A DNA stretch of 64,000 nucleotides from Aquanectria penicillioides. Lineage: Eukaryota > Ascomycota > Sordariomycetes > Hypocreales > Nectriaceae. The translations under genes and the position numbers were made by a program. The notes beneath the pieces are model-generated. The model was not told the origin of the DNA, did not search any database, and saw only the letters and a list, made by a program, of their open reading frames with translations. Position 1 is the first letter of the stretch, and each line of letters starts with the position of its first letter. Location of the stretch: positions 6,324,001 through 6,388,000 of the forward strand of contig PYIU01000002.1 of the NCBI GenBank assembly GCA_003415625.1, written 5' to 3'. This document shows positions 44,265 through 55,259 of this stretch, one piece after another.

Positions 44265-45987
44265 ATGAAACCGAGACCGGGTTGCTGGACTTGCAAAGGT
44301 GAACAACGCCACTCTCACGTTTCCAATGGTCCCTGAAGCGCATCGCTGACAACTGTCCCCCCTACCAAGGACGGAAGATTGGCTGCGATAAAGCGCTACC
44401 GCATTGCAACAACTGTCTTCGGACAGGGCGAGAATGCTTGGGTTACGGCATCCGTCTGGCATGGCCGGATAGCCCGGACGGACGGCGTCCAAAGAAGGAC
44501 GCTCTCGTATTGAACTTGCCTGGCCGGACCGCTTCTGGGCAGGGCGTTTCGTGGTGTAACGGAGTTCACTTCTTGAATCTGACCTTTGAAGACATCAAGG
44601 CGGCCAATAATTCTCGCTCTTATCGGCCGGTGTTGCGGAAGTGTATTCCCAGCCCAACTCGCGGCTTGAGCCTGCGCCCGGTCCTGGGCCAAGATGCCCT
44701 CCTCCTGAGCTACTGTAAGTGTATCCTACCTCCGCCATACGGATCAAAGGCGAGTAGGGGAAGAGAAGTTTCTCAGTAATTTTCGTAGATGAAAATCGCA
44801 TCGCGACCATGATATCAACGGTCCATGCCCAAAATGGTTTCCGCCAAGATCTGCTACCAATGGCGCTCGCCAATTCCGATCCTGTGGCGCTGGCGCTGCG
44901 CAACGCTATGCTGGCCGTCGCAGCATACCATTCCCATGGCTCAGAAGCGGCGCTGCCGTACAAGGCGAATGCCGTCGCCCATTTATCTCGCGCTCTGGCG
45001 TCCGATTCAGCTGCCACAGAGACACACATGGCTGCATCCATGATGCTCTGCGTTTACAGCGTGCGTACTCATTCTCAGAGCACGCCCGAATACTTCGATT
45101 CAGGCCCGATTGACATTTTTACACAGGTGTTCGACGAATCAGAGGGAAATTGGAATGTCCATCTGGACGGTGTAAAAAAGATGCTGCGCAGACATTGCCG
45201 AATAGACTCCGAGTTCATCCTCACGTGGTTCCTCTATCACGAAGTTCTTGGGTGCTTCACTAGGCCATCGAGATTAGCCGATGATAAGACAGACCTGCTG
45301 AGCCTGGTGCAGAATTCAGTAATTGACGCTTCTCTTGTAAGCAATAAGGCAATTGTCACATTGTGCTCCCCGTGGCCCCGTTCTTACACTTGTTTCCAGA
45401 TTATCGGCTCTTTAGGATGCTCCTTAGAAACAATATCAATCATCCACCAGATTAACAAGATTCGCCTCCAGAACCTCGAGGCCGCCTCCGCAGATTCTCT
45501 AACGAGCATATCCGAAGACCGTCTTGATATAGACGTCCAGTTAAACAACCTCGTCCAAATCTTGCCCTCCCACGAGACATCCGAACACCCTTGCAACCAA
45601 GCCCGCACCCTCGCCATCGCAGAGCTCTACCGCGTCGCCGCAATCCTCTACCTGCAGAGGGTCTGCCCTGCGCCTGAAGACACTTCGAGGAGGGTCGTCT
45701 GTCTGGAACAGGCCTTTGAGCTGCTCAAAACCCTCGGCGTAGCGACCAGCCCGTGGCCCGTCTTTGTCTTTGCGTGCGAGAGCGCGCCCTCAGACGAGCA
45801 TCGCGTTGCGATCCTCGGCGTGCTGGATCGGATGGACGAGGTCCGAGGCATCGGCAACGTGCGCGTTATGAGAGGTCTGGTAGAGACGTTTTGGAAGCAG
45901 TTTGATCTGGGAAACCTGGATGAAGGCGCGTGGGCGAGGTGGTGGGATGTGAGCGACTCCATGGTTGCGGAACCGTGGTTTATATAA
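44265..45987 (+). CDS. Zn(II)2Cys6 transcription factor (Fungal_trans_2-like)
   Basis: Five exons are predicted: 44265-44298, 44370-44714, 44789-45060, 45127-45336 and 45400-45987. They give 482 residues in one frame. The start MKPRPGCWTCK places the zinc cluster at the very N-terminus. The first intron splits it, and splicing rebuilds CWTCKGRKIGCDKALPHCNN followed by CLRTGRECLGYG. This compact N-terminal layout and the body (NDPVALALRNAMLAVAAYHSHG-like segment, HLDGVKKMLRR, ETHMAASMMLCVYS) fit the Fungal_trans_2 group. The third and fourth introns (66 and 63 nt) contain no in-frame stop, so the frame stays open if they are retained. The protein is nuclear and its targets are unknown. It is convergent with the DUF1308-like gene. 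Confidence 0.88.
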
Positions 45988-46134
45988 GATGCGGTCCAAA
46001 AGAAAAGGCGTTGGGTATGATATTGAGCCGTCTAGTGGCAATCCGCGGGTCGGCCAAGTGTTTTCTTTATTTGTTTAGTATTTAATTTCTAATTCCGGGG
46101 GGTTCCCTCTTTACCAGGTAGGAGTGTCATTTCA

Positions 46135-47766
46135 TCACTCATCATCATCATGGTCATCGTCGCTCACCACCTCGTCTTGCCTCGTCTTATCATGCCACCC
46201 AGGCCTCGGACTGGCATTCTTAGCCAGCAAGTTTCGCGTCACGTCAATCTTCCAAATCAAAGGCCCAACCTCTGTATCCGAGCGTCGGTTCGCCTCGACC
46301 CATGTTCGTATCTGTCCGCGCACCTCCTTGTTGCTAGTGATTGTGGCAATGTTTGCCGCCCACCCATAGATGAAAATGGAAAGCTTTGAGCTCTTAAAGG
46401 CACTGCTTCGTGCCACGTCCAAGGCTACTTGGGGGAGAGCGCCGGATGAGACTGCTTTCTCGATGGCGGGCATGTTCCATGGTTCTGGGATGATGTCCAG
46501 TGGAAGCTGTACATCCGCGGGAAGTGTATGAATGGACAGCTGCTGGAACCGATCTCGGATCGCTTCAGTAGACATGCTTCGCGTCTCATCATCCCAGGGC
46601 ACTAAAAGCCTCCCCCTCTCCCTCTCCGTCTCCGTGCCCACAGTCTGCAGCACATTGTGAAAGTGTTCCGCGGCCTCACTTGTGCAGACAAGTTTTCGTC
46701 CTGCCAATAAAGGATATAGCGTCGGGGCCATGAGACCACCGTCATGGCGGTTTTCCTCTTCAATCTGCGCCTGGGTCGTGCGAGCCTGCCAGGCCTGGGG
46801 TTCTAGACTTGAATGGGTCAGATCTGATATGAGATCAATCAGGATGGTGTGATCTAAATTGAGTGTGGAGGTGAGGTCCTCGAGCTCGTCACCAACGAGA
46901 TTTTCGATGGCGGTTTCGAGAGACGGAGGAGGTTTCGACATGAAATCACCATCCTGATATTCAATGATGACTTCCACGAGAGGATCTATGTGAACTAGCT
47001 GGTCCATAAAGACACCTAGCTCGTCACCCATGCGGTTGAGGTTAGGCACGACTAGCCTGATCCTTGGGAACCGGTATTCATGGCGGTTCATTCTAGCGGC
47101 GGCCACGAGCCTCTTGACGAACTTTGCCACAGGCACGTCTTCCCACTCATCTTCATCAACGCGGTCCCCTAGTTCGTGATCCCCCCATGCCCATCCGCAG
47201 TCAGTCAGCTGTCTGGCGAGCCGATCTCGCTGAAGCGCCTTGACGGTGAGCCACTCCCGTCCCCCATCGACAACGTCGACTTCGACGCGGCCCTGCTCCT
47301 TGAGAAGTCGGTGCATTTTCTGCTTCTCCCGACCAACAATGTCGAGTTTGGCCAGTTCGCGCCGTCGATCGTCGCGTGACGACCCCTGAAAGGCCTGGTT
47401 GACGGCGACGAAGCCACGGCATCGCTTCAGTCGATCCCACTGGGCAACGCCGCGGCTGGCCACATTGACGCTGGCCTCGAGCCAGCGGTCTTGAAGTCTA
47501 AGGGTGTCCTCAGGGAGTCCCGGGCTTGAGAGTTCGGCGATAAGGGTGTTAAGGGCGTCATGCTCGCGCTGGAGGGTGCGAACAAAGGTAGGCAAGCCGG
47601 TTGAGAGGAGCGGCTTGAACTTGGGCTTGAGATGCTCCATGAGGGAGTTTATCTCCCGGATGCAAATATCAACAAGGTCTGCATGGTTCCTCGCGGACTC
47701 GAGCATCCGACTCTGGCGCAAAGCCGAGCCAGCGTCAGCGTCGTCGTGCCCCTTTGCAGCCGCCAT
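46135..47766 (-). CDS. DUF1308-like (UPF0415/C7orf25-type) protein
   Basis: A single uninterrupted frame of 543 residues. The N-terminal third is helical. The C-terminal half holds LNLDHTILIDLISDLTHSSLE, then LLAGRKLVCTSEAAEHFHNVLQTVGTETERERGRLLV, which resembles the DUF1308 domain of conserved eukaryotic proteins related to human C7orf25. An acidic tail (DDDHDDDE) ends the protein. No signal or membrane segment is seen. Function is not established for the family to my knowledge. The family call is by pattern and needs a profile search (HMM for DUF1308); a miss would leave it as an unknown conserved protein. Confidence 0.65.
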   Translation of the reverse strand: MAAAKGHDDADAGSALRQSRMLESARNHADLVDICIREINSLMEHLKPKFKPLLSTGLPTFVRTLQREHDALNTLIAELSSPGLPEDTLRLQDRWLEASVNVASRGVAQWDRLKRCRGFVAVNQAFQGSSRDDRRRELAKLDIVGREKQKMHRLLKEQGRVEVDVVDGGREWLTVKALQRDRLARQLTDCGWAWGDHELGDRVDEDEWEDVPVAKFVKRLVAAARMNRHEYRFPRIRLVVPNLNRMGDELGVFMDQLVHIDPLVEVIIEYQDGDFMSKPPPSLETAIENLVGDELEDLTSTLNLDHTILIDLISDLTHSSLEPQAWQARTTQAQIEEENRHDGGLMAPTLYPLLAGRKLVCTSEAAEHFHNVLQTVGTETERERGRLLVPWDDETRSMSTEAIRDRFQQLSIHTLPADVQLPLDIIPEPWNMPAIEKAVSSGALPQVALDVARSSAFKSSKLSIFIYGWAANIATITSNKEVRGQIRTWVEANRRSDTEVGPLIWKIDVTRNLLAKNASPRPGWHDKTRQDEVVSDDDHDDDE

Positions 47767-48841
47767 GGCGATTAAACCAGCGACTCCCCTACAGCGAACC
47801 CAGCGGGTTATAAACCTGACAAGCGCAGCTTGGTGTTTCCAGAACCACCAGCTTCAAGTTCTAGTCAAGTCTAGTATATTCCTTCATGCAACGGCGCATG
47901 ACCCGCTTGTCAACCCAAGCCGAAGCAGGCTGACGCCTAAACAAGAAAATCACAGGCCACCACCACAAGGCAGAAAACCGCGAGCAGGGATGCGTGGCTG
48001 GTCACGCGATCTCGACACGCAAATCCGCTTTCTTGTCGCGAGAAGGGCGCGAGTCAAGGGCGTCGAGTTAAAAAGAAGCGCCACGCGTGGGCTGTGTGCG
48101 TTTGTTGGCAAGGTTGACGACGTTTCCTTTGTGTGACTTGAACTCTGACTTTGATTTCGGTGCCGCGCTTTTTTCCCGCTGCCGCCGGTGCCCAAGTGGG
48201 GCCCGCTCCCGACTACAGCCGAGCCGGGGCTTGAAGGCGTCTCCGTCTCCGGCTTGTATCGAGGCTCCGACAGGGACGGACCCTCATAGCCAACTTTGCT
48301 GAATGCTCGATATGCTGGCTTAAGAGCTTCGGATTGTGGGTGACCTTGATTTTACACAAATATTATAGCAACAACCCCACATGTTCTATCCCCTGCAGTT
48401 CATCAAACTCGATATTAATAGTCCGATAATTGCAGAATCCATGATTGATTGATTGATATACCATATCCTATAAAATACCATCGTCTACATCAATGCATTA
48501 ACATATACATAGAAGATCATCATGCTTGCCAGCTGAGCGGCATCTGTTGTTTTTGCCCTGGTTTCCAAAAACATGTCTTTTGGGGATTACCAGTTCGCCT
48601 CCAACTCCTTTCAGTATATGAAAAGGAGTGAGAACATATGATATAAAAAAAAGAAAATAATGAATATGTGCCAAGAACTCCACCTGGTATAATATGCCCC
48701 TCCTTGAATAGATACAGGGAATGCGTATAAGGGGGAAAAGAAAACTCTGCAAGAAACAGAAAGGGAAAAACAAAAAAAGGAGAGACTATGCGTCGTCGTC
48801 CTTTTTTGTTCATTACCAACTAGCAATTATCCATGCCAGGA
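47767..48841. other. Intergenic (1.1 kb)
   Basis: Promoter of the DUF1308-like gene on the left and 3' flank of the DUF3433 gene on the right. No gene or RNA is recognised. Confidence 0.4.
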
Positions 48842-51800
48842 TCATGGAGCCCACCACACCTTGACAAGCTCCTTGGGTCCGCCCGTAGTCATTGTCGAAG
48901 TCCGCTGGTCCTGGTCCAGGTCTTGGTCGTCGTCAACCACCACCGATCTTCGCATCACGCTCCCCGATCCTATCGTTCCGGTGCCTCTGCGCACCATGCC
49001 CAGGCGCTCCAGCGGGCCGCTGTCTCGAGACCGCTGCAGTCTGGGCATCTTGCCCTTGCCCTTGCCCTTGCCCTTTATCTTCTCCGCCGACGACTGCGTC
49101 GACGGTATCCTGCCCGACGACATCCTCTCTGAGGATGACGGCTCCGAGGGTCTTCGGTCCAGGTATTCTCTTGGGACATCCGACCGGTCTGGGATCGGTG
49201 GAACCGGAGGCATTCGGGGCACAGGCGGCAAGGGGGGTGCAGGTTTTCCCTCCCCAGGCCGTCTCTCTCCGATATGTCTCTCACCGGGATGTCTCTCTCC
49301 AGGATGTCTCTCTCCAAGTCGCCCATGGGCAGGGAGCGGCTTCTGGACAAGCCTCAAATCTGTCGATCGTCCCACTGATCGTCCCTCTGGCCTGCCCGAA
49401 GGTCTATGCCGATCTGTTCTGATCGGCTTCATCTCTACCTCCTCTCGACGGCCCCATTCTCCGGGCCCCAGCGCTCTCACGCCAAACGTCCCGCCTTCCA
49501 CCTTGACTTTTCGTCCGTCTCGTCCCGTTCGGATCTGCGTCGTCGCCCATCCCATGCGGAATCGCTCCGCCAGCTCGCTCTCGCGCAGGCCTTGTTCAAT
49601 CTCCGTCCTCGGCTGCCACTGCGCTCCGCGGGGCAGGATCCTAAGCAAGTTGCCGTCGGCGAGCAGCGCGGCCACGGAGGCAATCGTCGTCGGCGATCGA
49701 GGGAGCTTGTTCTTCGGCTTGAAGATCCACGACAGCAGATGCAGGAGCAGCACGGCTCCCACGAGGCACTGCAGGACCCGCGTGGCGACGAGGTTTTGCT
49801 TGAGTCGGGTCCGCTGAGATATCGAAACTGCATTCACCAGCGGCACTGCCTCAGACACGGACGCATCAGGTTCGACGCCGCTCATGATGTTCCCTCCGTT
49901 GACTGTAGGGAACGTCCCCGTCGACGAAAGGTGTCGCCTGCTCTTGAAGTTCAGCGACTGGGTTCGGATGATGCCGTGCTGGTTCAAGATGGCAGTCTGC
50001 ACTTGGCCGGCGTCGGAAGCCGAGGTGCCTCCAAGCACGTCCTCGGAAACGGCATACTGGGAAGCGTTGAGCATCGCGAAGAAGGCGTCAAGGAGGCCGG
50101 TGTGGGTGACGTTGACCAAGGTCGAGTAGTCGAGCTGCGGTATCGCCACGGTCGTGTCCTTGACGGTCTGCTCGTTCGGGACCGGGGGGTCCGCCGGGTC
50201 GATGCGCAACGCGGATCCGTAAAAGTTGATGCTGGTGTCGACGGCCTTGATCGACTCGTTGCAGGCCAGTGCGTTGATGCTGCTGACGGAGATCTCGTCG
50301 CTGTTGGTGTCAGCCAGTCGGCCCCAGACGTATATCCAGTCGGAGCACTGCGACGTCGAGTTCGCCTTCGCCTTGCTCACGCCGAAGAAGGTGCCGTTGT
50401 CGTTCCTAGATCCATCCTGCTGGGCGGCAGCCTTGGCCGTCGAAATAACTGCGTTGCTGGTGCTGCCCCGGCTTCCTCCGCACGTCTCGCCACCGAGGTC
50501 GATCTGGAGGGGGTTCACGATGTTGGAGCCTGTGGTGTACTTGAGGGTCAGGTTGGTCGAAATCTCGTTGGCGAGGTACAGCCGGCACGTCATGTTAGGT
50601 CGGATCGCAGTGAGCGTGACGGAGATGTTGGACCGGTCGCTAAGGTCGCTTTGGCCGTCCAGGGTGACGGACTGCACGTTGAGGTCGGCATAGGTAAAGT
50701 TGGGGTAGGGCGCATCTCCGGCGAGGATCATGGACGCGGCGAGGGTGTCATTGTTGCAGTTCGTGCAGATGGGATCGTCCGAAGACGACGCCAGGCTGTT
50801 TGCAAAGAAGTCCTGAGTACGGAGGATGACGCCGCTGCTGCTCGAGACCGAGACCGGCTCGAACAGGGCGGCGGATGCAACGGTGAACAGGGCCGCCAGG
50901 CTGGCTGCAGAAATTGTTGAGACGACTGCATATTCCCGGATGCCAAAGGCCCTCGCCAAGGCCACAGGCTTCGACACGTCAATCAAGTTGAGCCCAATCG
51001 TCTCGTGATATTCCTTTGCGCGGGTCAGGCGAGCGAAAGGCGCGATAACTCTAGTCCACCAGTCCACCTCGCTCATGTACACGGCGATGATGAGCAGCAC
51101 CAGGGCCGGCGCTGCAGTCCAGGCCAGGTAAGCATTGTCGTCCACAAGGGTCCGCAAGCCGTTGGACCCCTCAGACGCCCGCAGCGACACCTCAAAGGCG
51201 ATGATCACGCTCGCCAGGACGATTGCGTACAAGAGGCGGATGAGCCCGTGGTAGAAGATGGGCTGACGCCAACGCACCGTCGCAGCCCGTCTCATCATGG
51301 CGTTCTTGGGCGGTTCCTTGCCGCCGAAGATGTGAAAGTACCCGAGGTTATCGTCGCCCAGCTTCTCGTGGCCCTCGGCGCCTGTGGTGTAAGTAGAGCC
51401 GCCCAGCCTCACGCGGATGGCTTCCTCGCTCGCGGCGCCCATGCCCCGGAGGCACTCGACCAGCGGGTGGCTGTGAGCGATGACGGCGGCCATGTCGACC
51501 AGCGCGCTGGGATCTCGAGGCAGGAATCCTTTTGTCGGGGCTGTGAACATGGCTCCGACGGTGATGAAGAAGCAGACGCCGAGCAGCGCAGCCATCAGGT
51601 GCGTCGGCGGAGCCCTCGCCACAAGCCGGTGCTGCATGGCCGTCGAAACCGCAGTGGACGACGTCGAAGTCGGCTCCATCATCGAATATCTCGCAATCAG
51701 GGCCGAGTACTGCTCGTAGTAGTCCTGGGCGAGCTGCTCCAGCGTTGAACCGTCCTCCAAAGACGCCAGCTCGGGCGGCGACCCGGCCGTCTTTGCCCGC

Positions 51801-53554
51801 ATGGCCAGTGCCGCATACATGGGCTTGTTGGCGTGAAAAACTGTCTCATTTTGGTAAAATAGTTGGGCGCTCGCAAACGACTGGTCGCTTGCCGTCTCGT
51901 CGGTTGAGTAAGAATCGAATTGCGCTTGGGCGACGTCCCAGGCCGGGACTCCGTCAAAGGTGCTGTTGGTCGCGCCGTCGGCCGGTTTGATCGATATTAG
52001 GTTGTTCGGGTCCTTGGACACCTCCATCTTGGTGATGGCGTAGTTTGGCGTGCAGATGAGTGCCGTCGACTTGGGGAGGCCGGCGGTGATGGTGGTGGTC
52101 GACTTCTCGCTCGCCTTCTTGATGGCGCTGAGATCCAGCGTCACGGTTCCGGCCATGACGACAATCCGATGGCTGTCGATGCTGGAGGTTCCACCACAGC
52201 TGCCATTCTGGAACACCACAAACGTCCTGGGGAGAGTTCCGTTGCTCGTAGCGCTGAGTCGAGTGCTCGTGATCATCTGGCTGGTAGTACACCGGCTCGT
52301 CGACGCCGTCATGTTGATCCGAACGGACCCTTGGGCGTATCGTACCCTTTCCAGGGTCAGCGTGGCCGTCTCGCAGCCCATGCCGCCCGCAAATCCATCT
52401 ACAGTCGCATTCAGCGTTGCCAGGTCGTTGCTCGCGCTGGAAAAGGGCACGTAGGCTGCTCGAGGCGATACTCCGTTGGGGAAGCTCATGTTGTTCTCCT
52501 GCAGGCCGGCCATGGCGAAATATGGAAGGGATCCCACGCTTAGCAGCCCGGCATTGTTCCCAGTAAAGCTCGCCTCCAGGGTGACATTGGCGCTTTCGTC
52601 AGAAACCGAGATGATCATGGGCGTTATCATAGCCGTGGAGAAGATGATTACGAGCTTGAGGAGCAGGCCAACGGCGAAGACCATGCCGACTAGCCAATCT
52701 TTGTTCTTGAGCGCCTTGATCATTGCCAAAGGGGGAAACTTGGATGCATAGTCGAGGAGCAACGACTTGTCGATCTCGGTAGGACCCTGGACCAGGCGGA
52801 TCCAGGGCGCCGCAGTGGCGGCTTGATGCTCGACCCTGGCCCAAAATGCAGCAACTACAACAAACACGAGGACGACGCCGTACTGCCAGAGGAACCTCGC
52901 AACGTCGTCGGCTTCCCGCAGGCCGTCGTTCCGGGCCGAGATTGCCTGCACGGCCTCGAGGCCCGCGAGCAGGCCGACAAACAAGATCGCAAACAGCATT
53001 AGGATCCTACGGTGAAGAAACAAGGGGCGCCAGGGAAGTTCGATTTCGTTGGGCTCGCCGGCGTCCGAGATGGGCACGCGAGCCTCAGACGCGGGCGACG
53101 CGGGCGACGACCGCTGCGACCGATGCGATCGGATGCTCCCGAGAAACGGCCATCGCATGCGGTTGGGAGCCTGCGCCGAATACGTGCCCTCCGAGTGCAC
53201 TGCCGAGCGAGCCAGGCGCTCCGAGTCGAAGAAGGACGCAACATGGCCAAACGACGAGGGCCCGCCGCCGTTGCCGTTGCCGTTGCCGTTGCCGCTGCCG
53301 TAGTTTGACGAGGCGATGCGCTCGCGCCACGAGTCCCGCCACGAGTCCCGCCAAGAGTCTCTCCGAGGCGGCGGTCGTATGCCGGAGGTGGCCCTCTCGC
53401 CGGACCCGGTGCCGGTGCCGGTCCCCGTGTTCTGGTCGGCGGGCTGCTCGATCTGAACCCCGTGCGTCTCGTGCAGCTGCCGGTGATACGAGTCGACGGG
53501 CCTCTTGATCCCGGGAGGCGGGATGTGCGCATTTCTCCCCGCGGCCGGGTCCAT
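48842..53554 (-). CDS. Large DUF3433 multi-pass membrane protein
   Basis: An uninterrupted 1,570-residue frame, starting at the ATG at 53554 (an upstream in-frame GTG is ignored). The N-terminal 150 residues are low complexity, with tandem WRDS units and Gly/Asn runs. Two DUF3433-type regions follow, each opening with WRP/RWRQP-like residues and paired hydrophobic helices (FLHRRILMLFAILFVGLLAGLEA and IFYHGLIRLLYAIVLASVIIAFE). Each has a long, probably extracellular, segment rich in Asn-X-Ser/Thr. Further helices lie near MAALLGVCFFITVGAMF and LVGAVLLLHLLSWIF. The C-terminus carries repeated PGERH units and a KGKGKG stretch. Fungal DUF3433 proteins are of unknown function, probably at the plasma membrane or cell surface. 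The absence of introns in 4.7 kb is notable. Confidence 0.88.
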   Translation of the reverse strand: MDPAAGRNAHIPPPGIKRPVDSYHRQLHETHGVQIEQPADQNTGTGTGTGSGERATSGIRPPPRRDSWRDSWRDSWRERIASSNYGSGNGNGNGNGGGPSSFGHVASFFDSERLARSAVHSEGTYSAQAPNRMRWPFLGSIRSHRSQRSSPASPASEARVPISDAGEPNEIELPWRPLFLHRRILMLFAILFVGLLAGLEAVQAISARNDGLREADDVARFLWQYGVVLVFVVVAAFWARVEHQAATAAPWIRLVQGPTEIDKSLLLDYASKFPPLAMIKALKNKDWLVGMVFAVGLLLKLVIIFSTAMITPMIISVSDESANVTLEASFTGNNAGLLSVGSLPYFAMAGLQENNMSFPNGVSPRAAYVPFSSASNDLATLNATVDGFAGGMGCETATLTLERVRYAQGSVRINMTASTSRCTTSQMITSTRLSATSNGTLPRTFVVFQNGSCGGTSSIDSHRIVVMAGTVTLDLSAIKKASEKSTTTITAGLPKSTALICTPNYAITKMEVSKDPNNLISIKPADGATNSTFDGVPAWDVAQAQFDSYSTDETASDQSFASAQLFYQNETVFHANKPMYAALAMRAKTAGSPPELASLEDGSTLEQLAQDYYEQYSALIARYSMMEPTSTSSTAVSTAMQHRLVARAPPTHLMAALLGVCFFITVGAMFTAPTKGFLPRDPSALVDMAAVIAHSHPLVECLRGMGAASEEAIRVRLGGSTYTTGAEGHEKLGDDNLGYFHIFGGKEPPKNAMMRRAATVRWRQPIFYHGLIRLLYAIVLASVIIAFEVSLRASEGSNGLRTLVDDNAYLAWTAAPALVLLIIAVYMSEVDWWTRVIAPFARLTRAKEYHETIGLNLIDVSKPVALARAFGIREYAVVSTISAASLAALFTVASAALFEPVSVSSSSGVILRTQDFFANSLASSSDDPICTNCNNDTLAASMILAGDAPYPNFTYADLNVQSVTLDGQSDLSDRSNISVTLTAIRPNMTCRLYLANEISTNLTLKYTTGSNIVNPLQIDLGGETCGGSRGSTSNAVISTAKAAAQQDGSRNDNGTFFGVSKAKANSTSQCSDWIYVWGRLADTNSDEISVSSINALACNESIKAVDTSINFYGSALRIDPADPPVPNEQTVKDTTVAIPQLDYSTLVNVTHTGLLDAFFAMLNASQYAVSEDVLGGTSASDAGQVQTAILNQHGIIRTQSLNFKSRRHLSSTGTFPTVNGGNIMSGVEPDASVSEAVPLVNAVSISQRTRLKQNLVATRVLQCLVGAVLLLHLLSWIFKPKNKLPRSPTTIASVAALLADGNLLRILPRGAQWQPRTEIEQGLRESELAERFRMGWATTQIRTGRDGRKVKVEGGTFGVRALGPGEWGRREEVEMKPIRTDRHRPSGRPEGRSVGRSTDLRLVQKPLPAHGRLGERHPGERHPGERHIGERRPGEGKPAPPLPPVPRMPPVPPIPDRSDVPREYLDRRPSEPSSSERMSSGRIPSTQSSAEKIKGKGKGKGKMPRLQRSRDSGPLERLGMVRRGTGTIGSGSVMRRSVVVDDDQDLDQDQRTSTMTTGGPKELVKVWWAP

Positions 53555-53877
53555 GGCCACGGGAGAGTGGTGGAGGAGGGGAGTTGAAGAGGATGGAGAG
53601 TTAGGATGGAGAAAAAGGAGGGGTGGGGGTTGAAATATTGGGTGGTTTCGGTGGTTAAATCAAAAGGTATCGTCGGCACCGACTCGTTCGCTCAAAGTGC
53701 GGCCGCGGGATCATGGTGATCGAATGTCGTTTGGCAGCCGTAGATGGGTGGTTCCCACGTTTACGGCGCCATGACGTACTGCTGTTCTCGATTTACTGTT
53801 TTGAGTCTGGGTACGGTTATATTGGGATTGGGACGGTTAAATCGGAAGAAAGGCGCTGATTCTCTTTTTTTTCTCTC

Positions 53878-53880
<3 letters not shown>

Positions 53881-53924
<44 letters not shown>
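53881..53924. repeat. (CT)n microsatellite
   Basis: About 22 uninterrupted CT units, extended to the left by imperfect pyrimidine sequence. It lies about 330 bp upstream of the DUF3433 start and reads as GA repeats on that gene's strand. Confidence 0.9.
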
Positions 53925-53927
<3 letters not shown>

Positions 53928-54800
53928 CCTTCTTTTTTTATCCTTATTTATTTTTTCCTGTCTCTTTCGTCACTGGGAAACCAAGCAGGTTTCGGGAGTC
54001 TGCCAGGCTGTCTGCCAGGCTCTCTGTCACTGGATCGGACCGTCGAAGTGAAACGGGGGGGGCGCGAGCAATCAAGACGTCGTGTCAAACGAGTGAACTC
54101 CAGCCAAGGCCAGGGCTGGGGGGAGGCAATCACAGTCAGGTCGATTAAGACCTCGAACACAGAAAAAAAAGAACGGAATGGAGGAAAAAAAAGAATCTAA
54201 AAAAGAGAGAATACTAAAAAAGGTCAACGATGGGAAGCCAGGAAGGGAAAGAGAACGGAAGAGGTCAAAGAAACGCAAGGCCGGCCCCAAGGCAGAGGAG
54301 ATGAAGCTTCTGCGGCATTCAAGGTCTTCCCATGTTCGCTCAGCGTGCACAAGCCTCGCAAAGCCCACCTTGGGGACATGACCCTCGCACCGTCGCACCC
54401 CGGCGATGGCTTCTTCATCCACTCAATCACGCCCAAGGTTCCCCGGGAAGCCGGGAGACCAGGGTTGTTGTTCGGGGCGGCCCAACTACAATGAGGGCCC
54501 TCGATGTTGCATCCTCCGTCTAGTGACAATGGCGCAAAGACAAGCGACGGCAAAGGACATTTGCCCGAAAGGGGAATAACCACGCCATCTGGTTGAAACG
54601 TGCCAAACCGGGGTGCGTAGGCTCTCGTCCCGCTGACTGCTGCGCTGCTGCGCATGAGAACTTCAAGGGTTTCCAGGGCCTCCTCCAGGGGAGCTTGCTT
54701 TTCGGTCTGGCACATTCAGACGACGGGCCGCAGAATCGCCGCTGGCATTGGCCATTGGCCCGGCTGGACGACAAGGAAGGGGCCATGTTCCCTGTGCCTT

Positions 54801-54833
54801 GGTCAGGACGTGGTCAGGACGTGGTCAGGACGT
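54801..54833. repeat. Three tandem copies of an 11-bp unit
   Basis: The unit GGTCAGGACGT is repeated exactly three times. It contains a TGACC half-site and an ACGT core on the opposite strand. Confidence 0.85.
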
Positions 54834-55235
54834 GGGCGGGAGCCCGTTTTCTGCGTTTAGGTATTTTTGTCTGTTCTCGTTGGGATGAAACTCTGGCGGA
54901 CGGTGGCGGCCGTTGGCGACGCGTCGCAGATCCTGGTCAATACAAGGCCCCGGCGATATTTCAGAGCGAAATCTGTACGTAGTATTGCGGGCTTGGGCTA
55001 TCCCGGCCAGAATCACCCCAAGCTCAAGGGAACTAGGTACGGTACGGAGTAGGGCTAATTTCATTCAAGGAGTGGCCCAGGGCCCCAGGCGAAGGCTCGG
55101 CAATGGATTATGGACAGTCTGCAAGGTACATGTGCTGTACCGTATTGCTGCTGGCGCTGTGGTGGCTGATTGTGATTGAGCGCGAAGGATGCGAAAGTAC
55201 GGATACGTCCCCCGAGCAATATGTAACAAACTGTT

Positions 55236-55259
55236 AATGCCAATGCCAATGCCAATGCC
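55236..55259. repeat. Four tandem copies of AATGCC
   Basis: Exact hexamer repeat. The junctions create three CCAAT words, the core recognised by the CCAAT-binding complex. Confidence 0.8.

Noticed and set aside
49406..50920. Plus-strand 504-codon open frame
   Set aside because: Antisense of the DUF3433 gene in GC-rich DNA; composition is that of a shadow frame.
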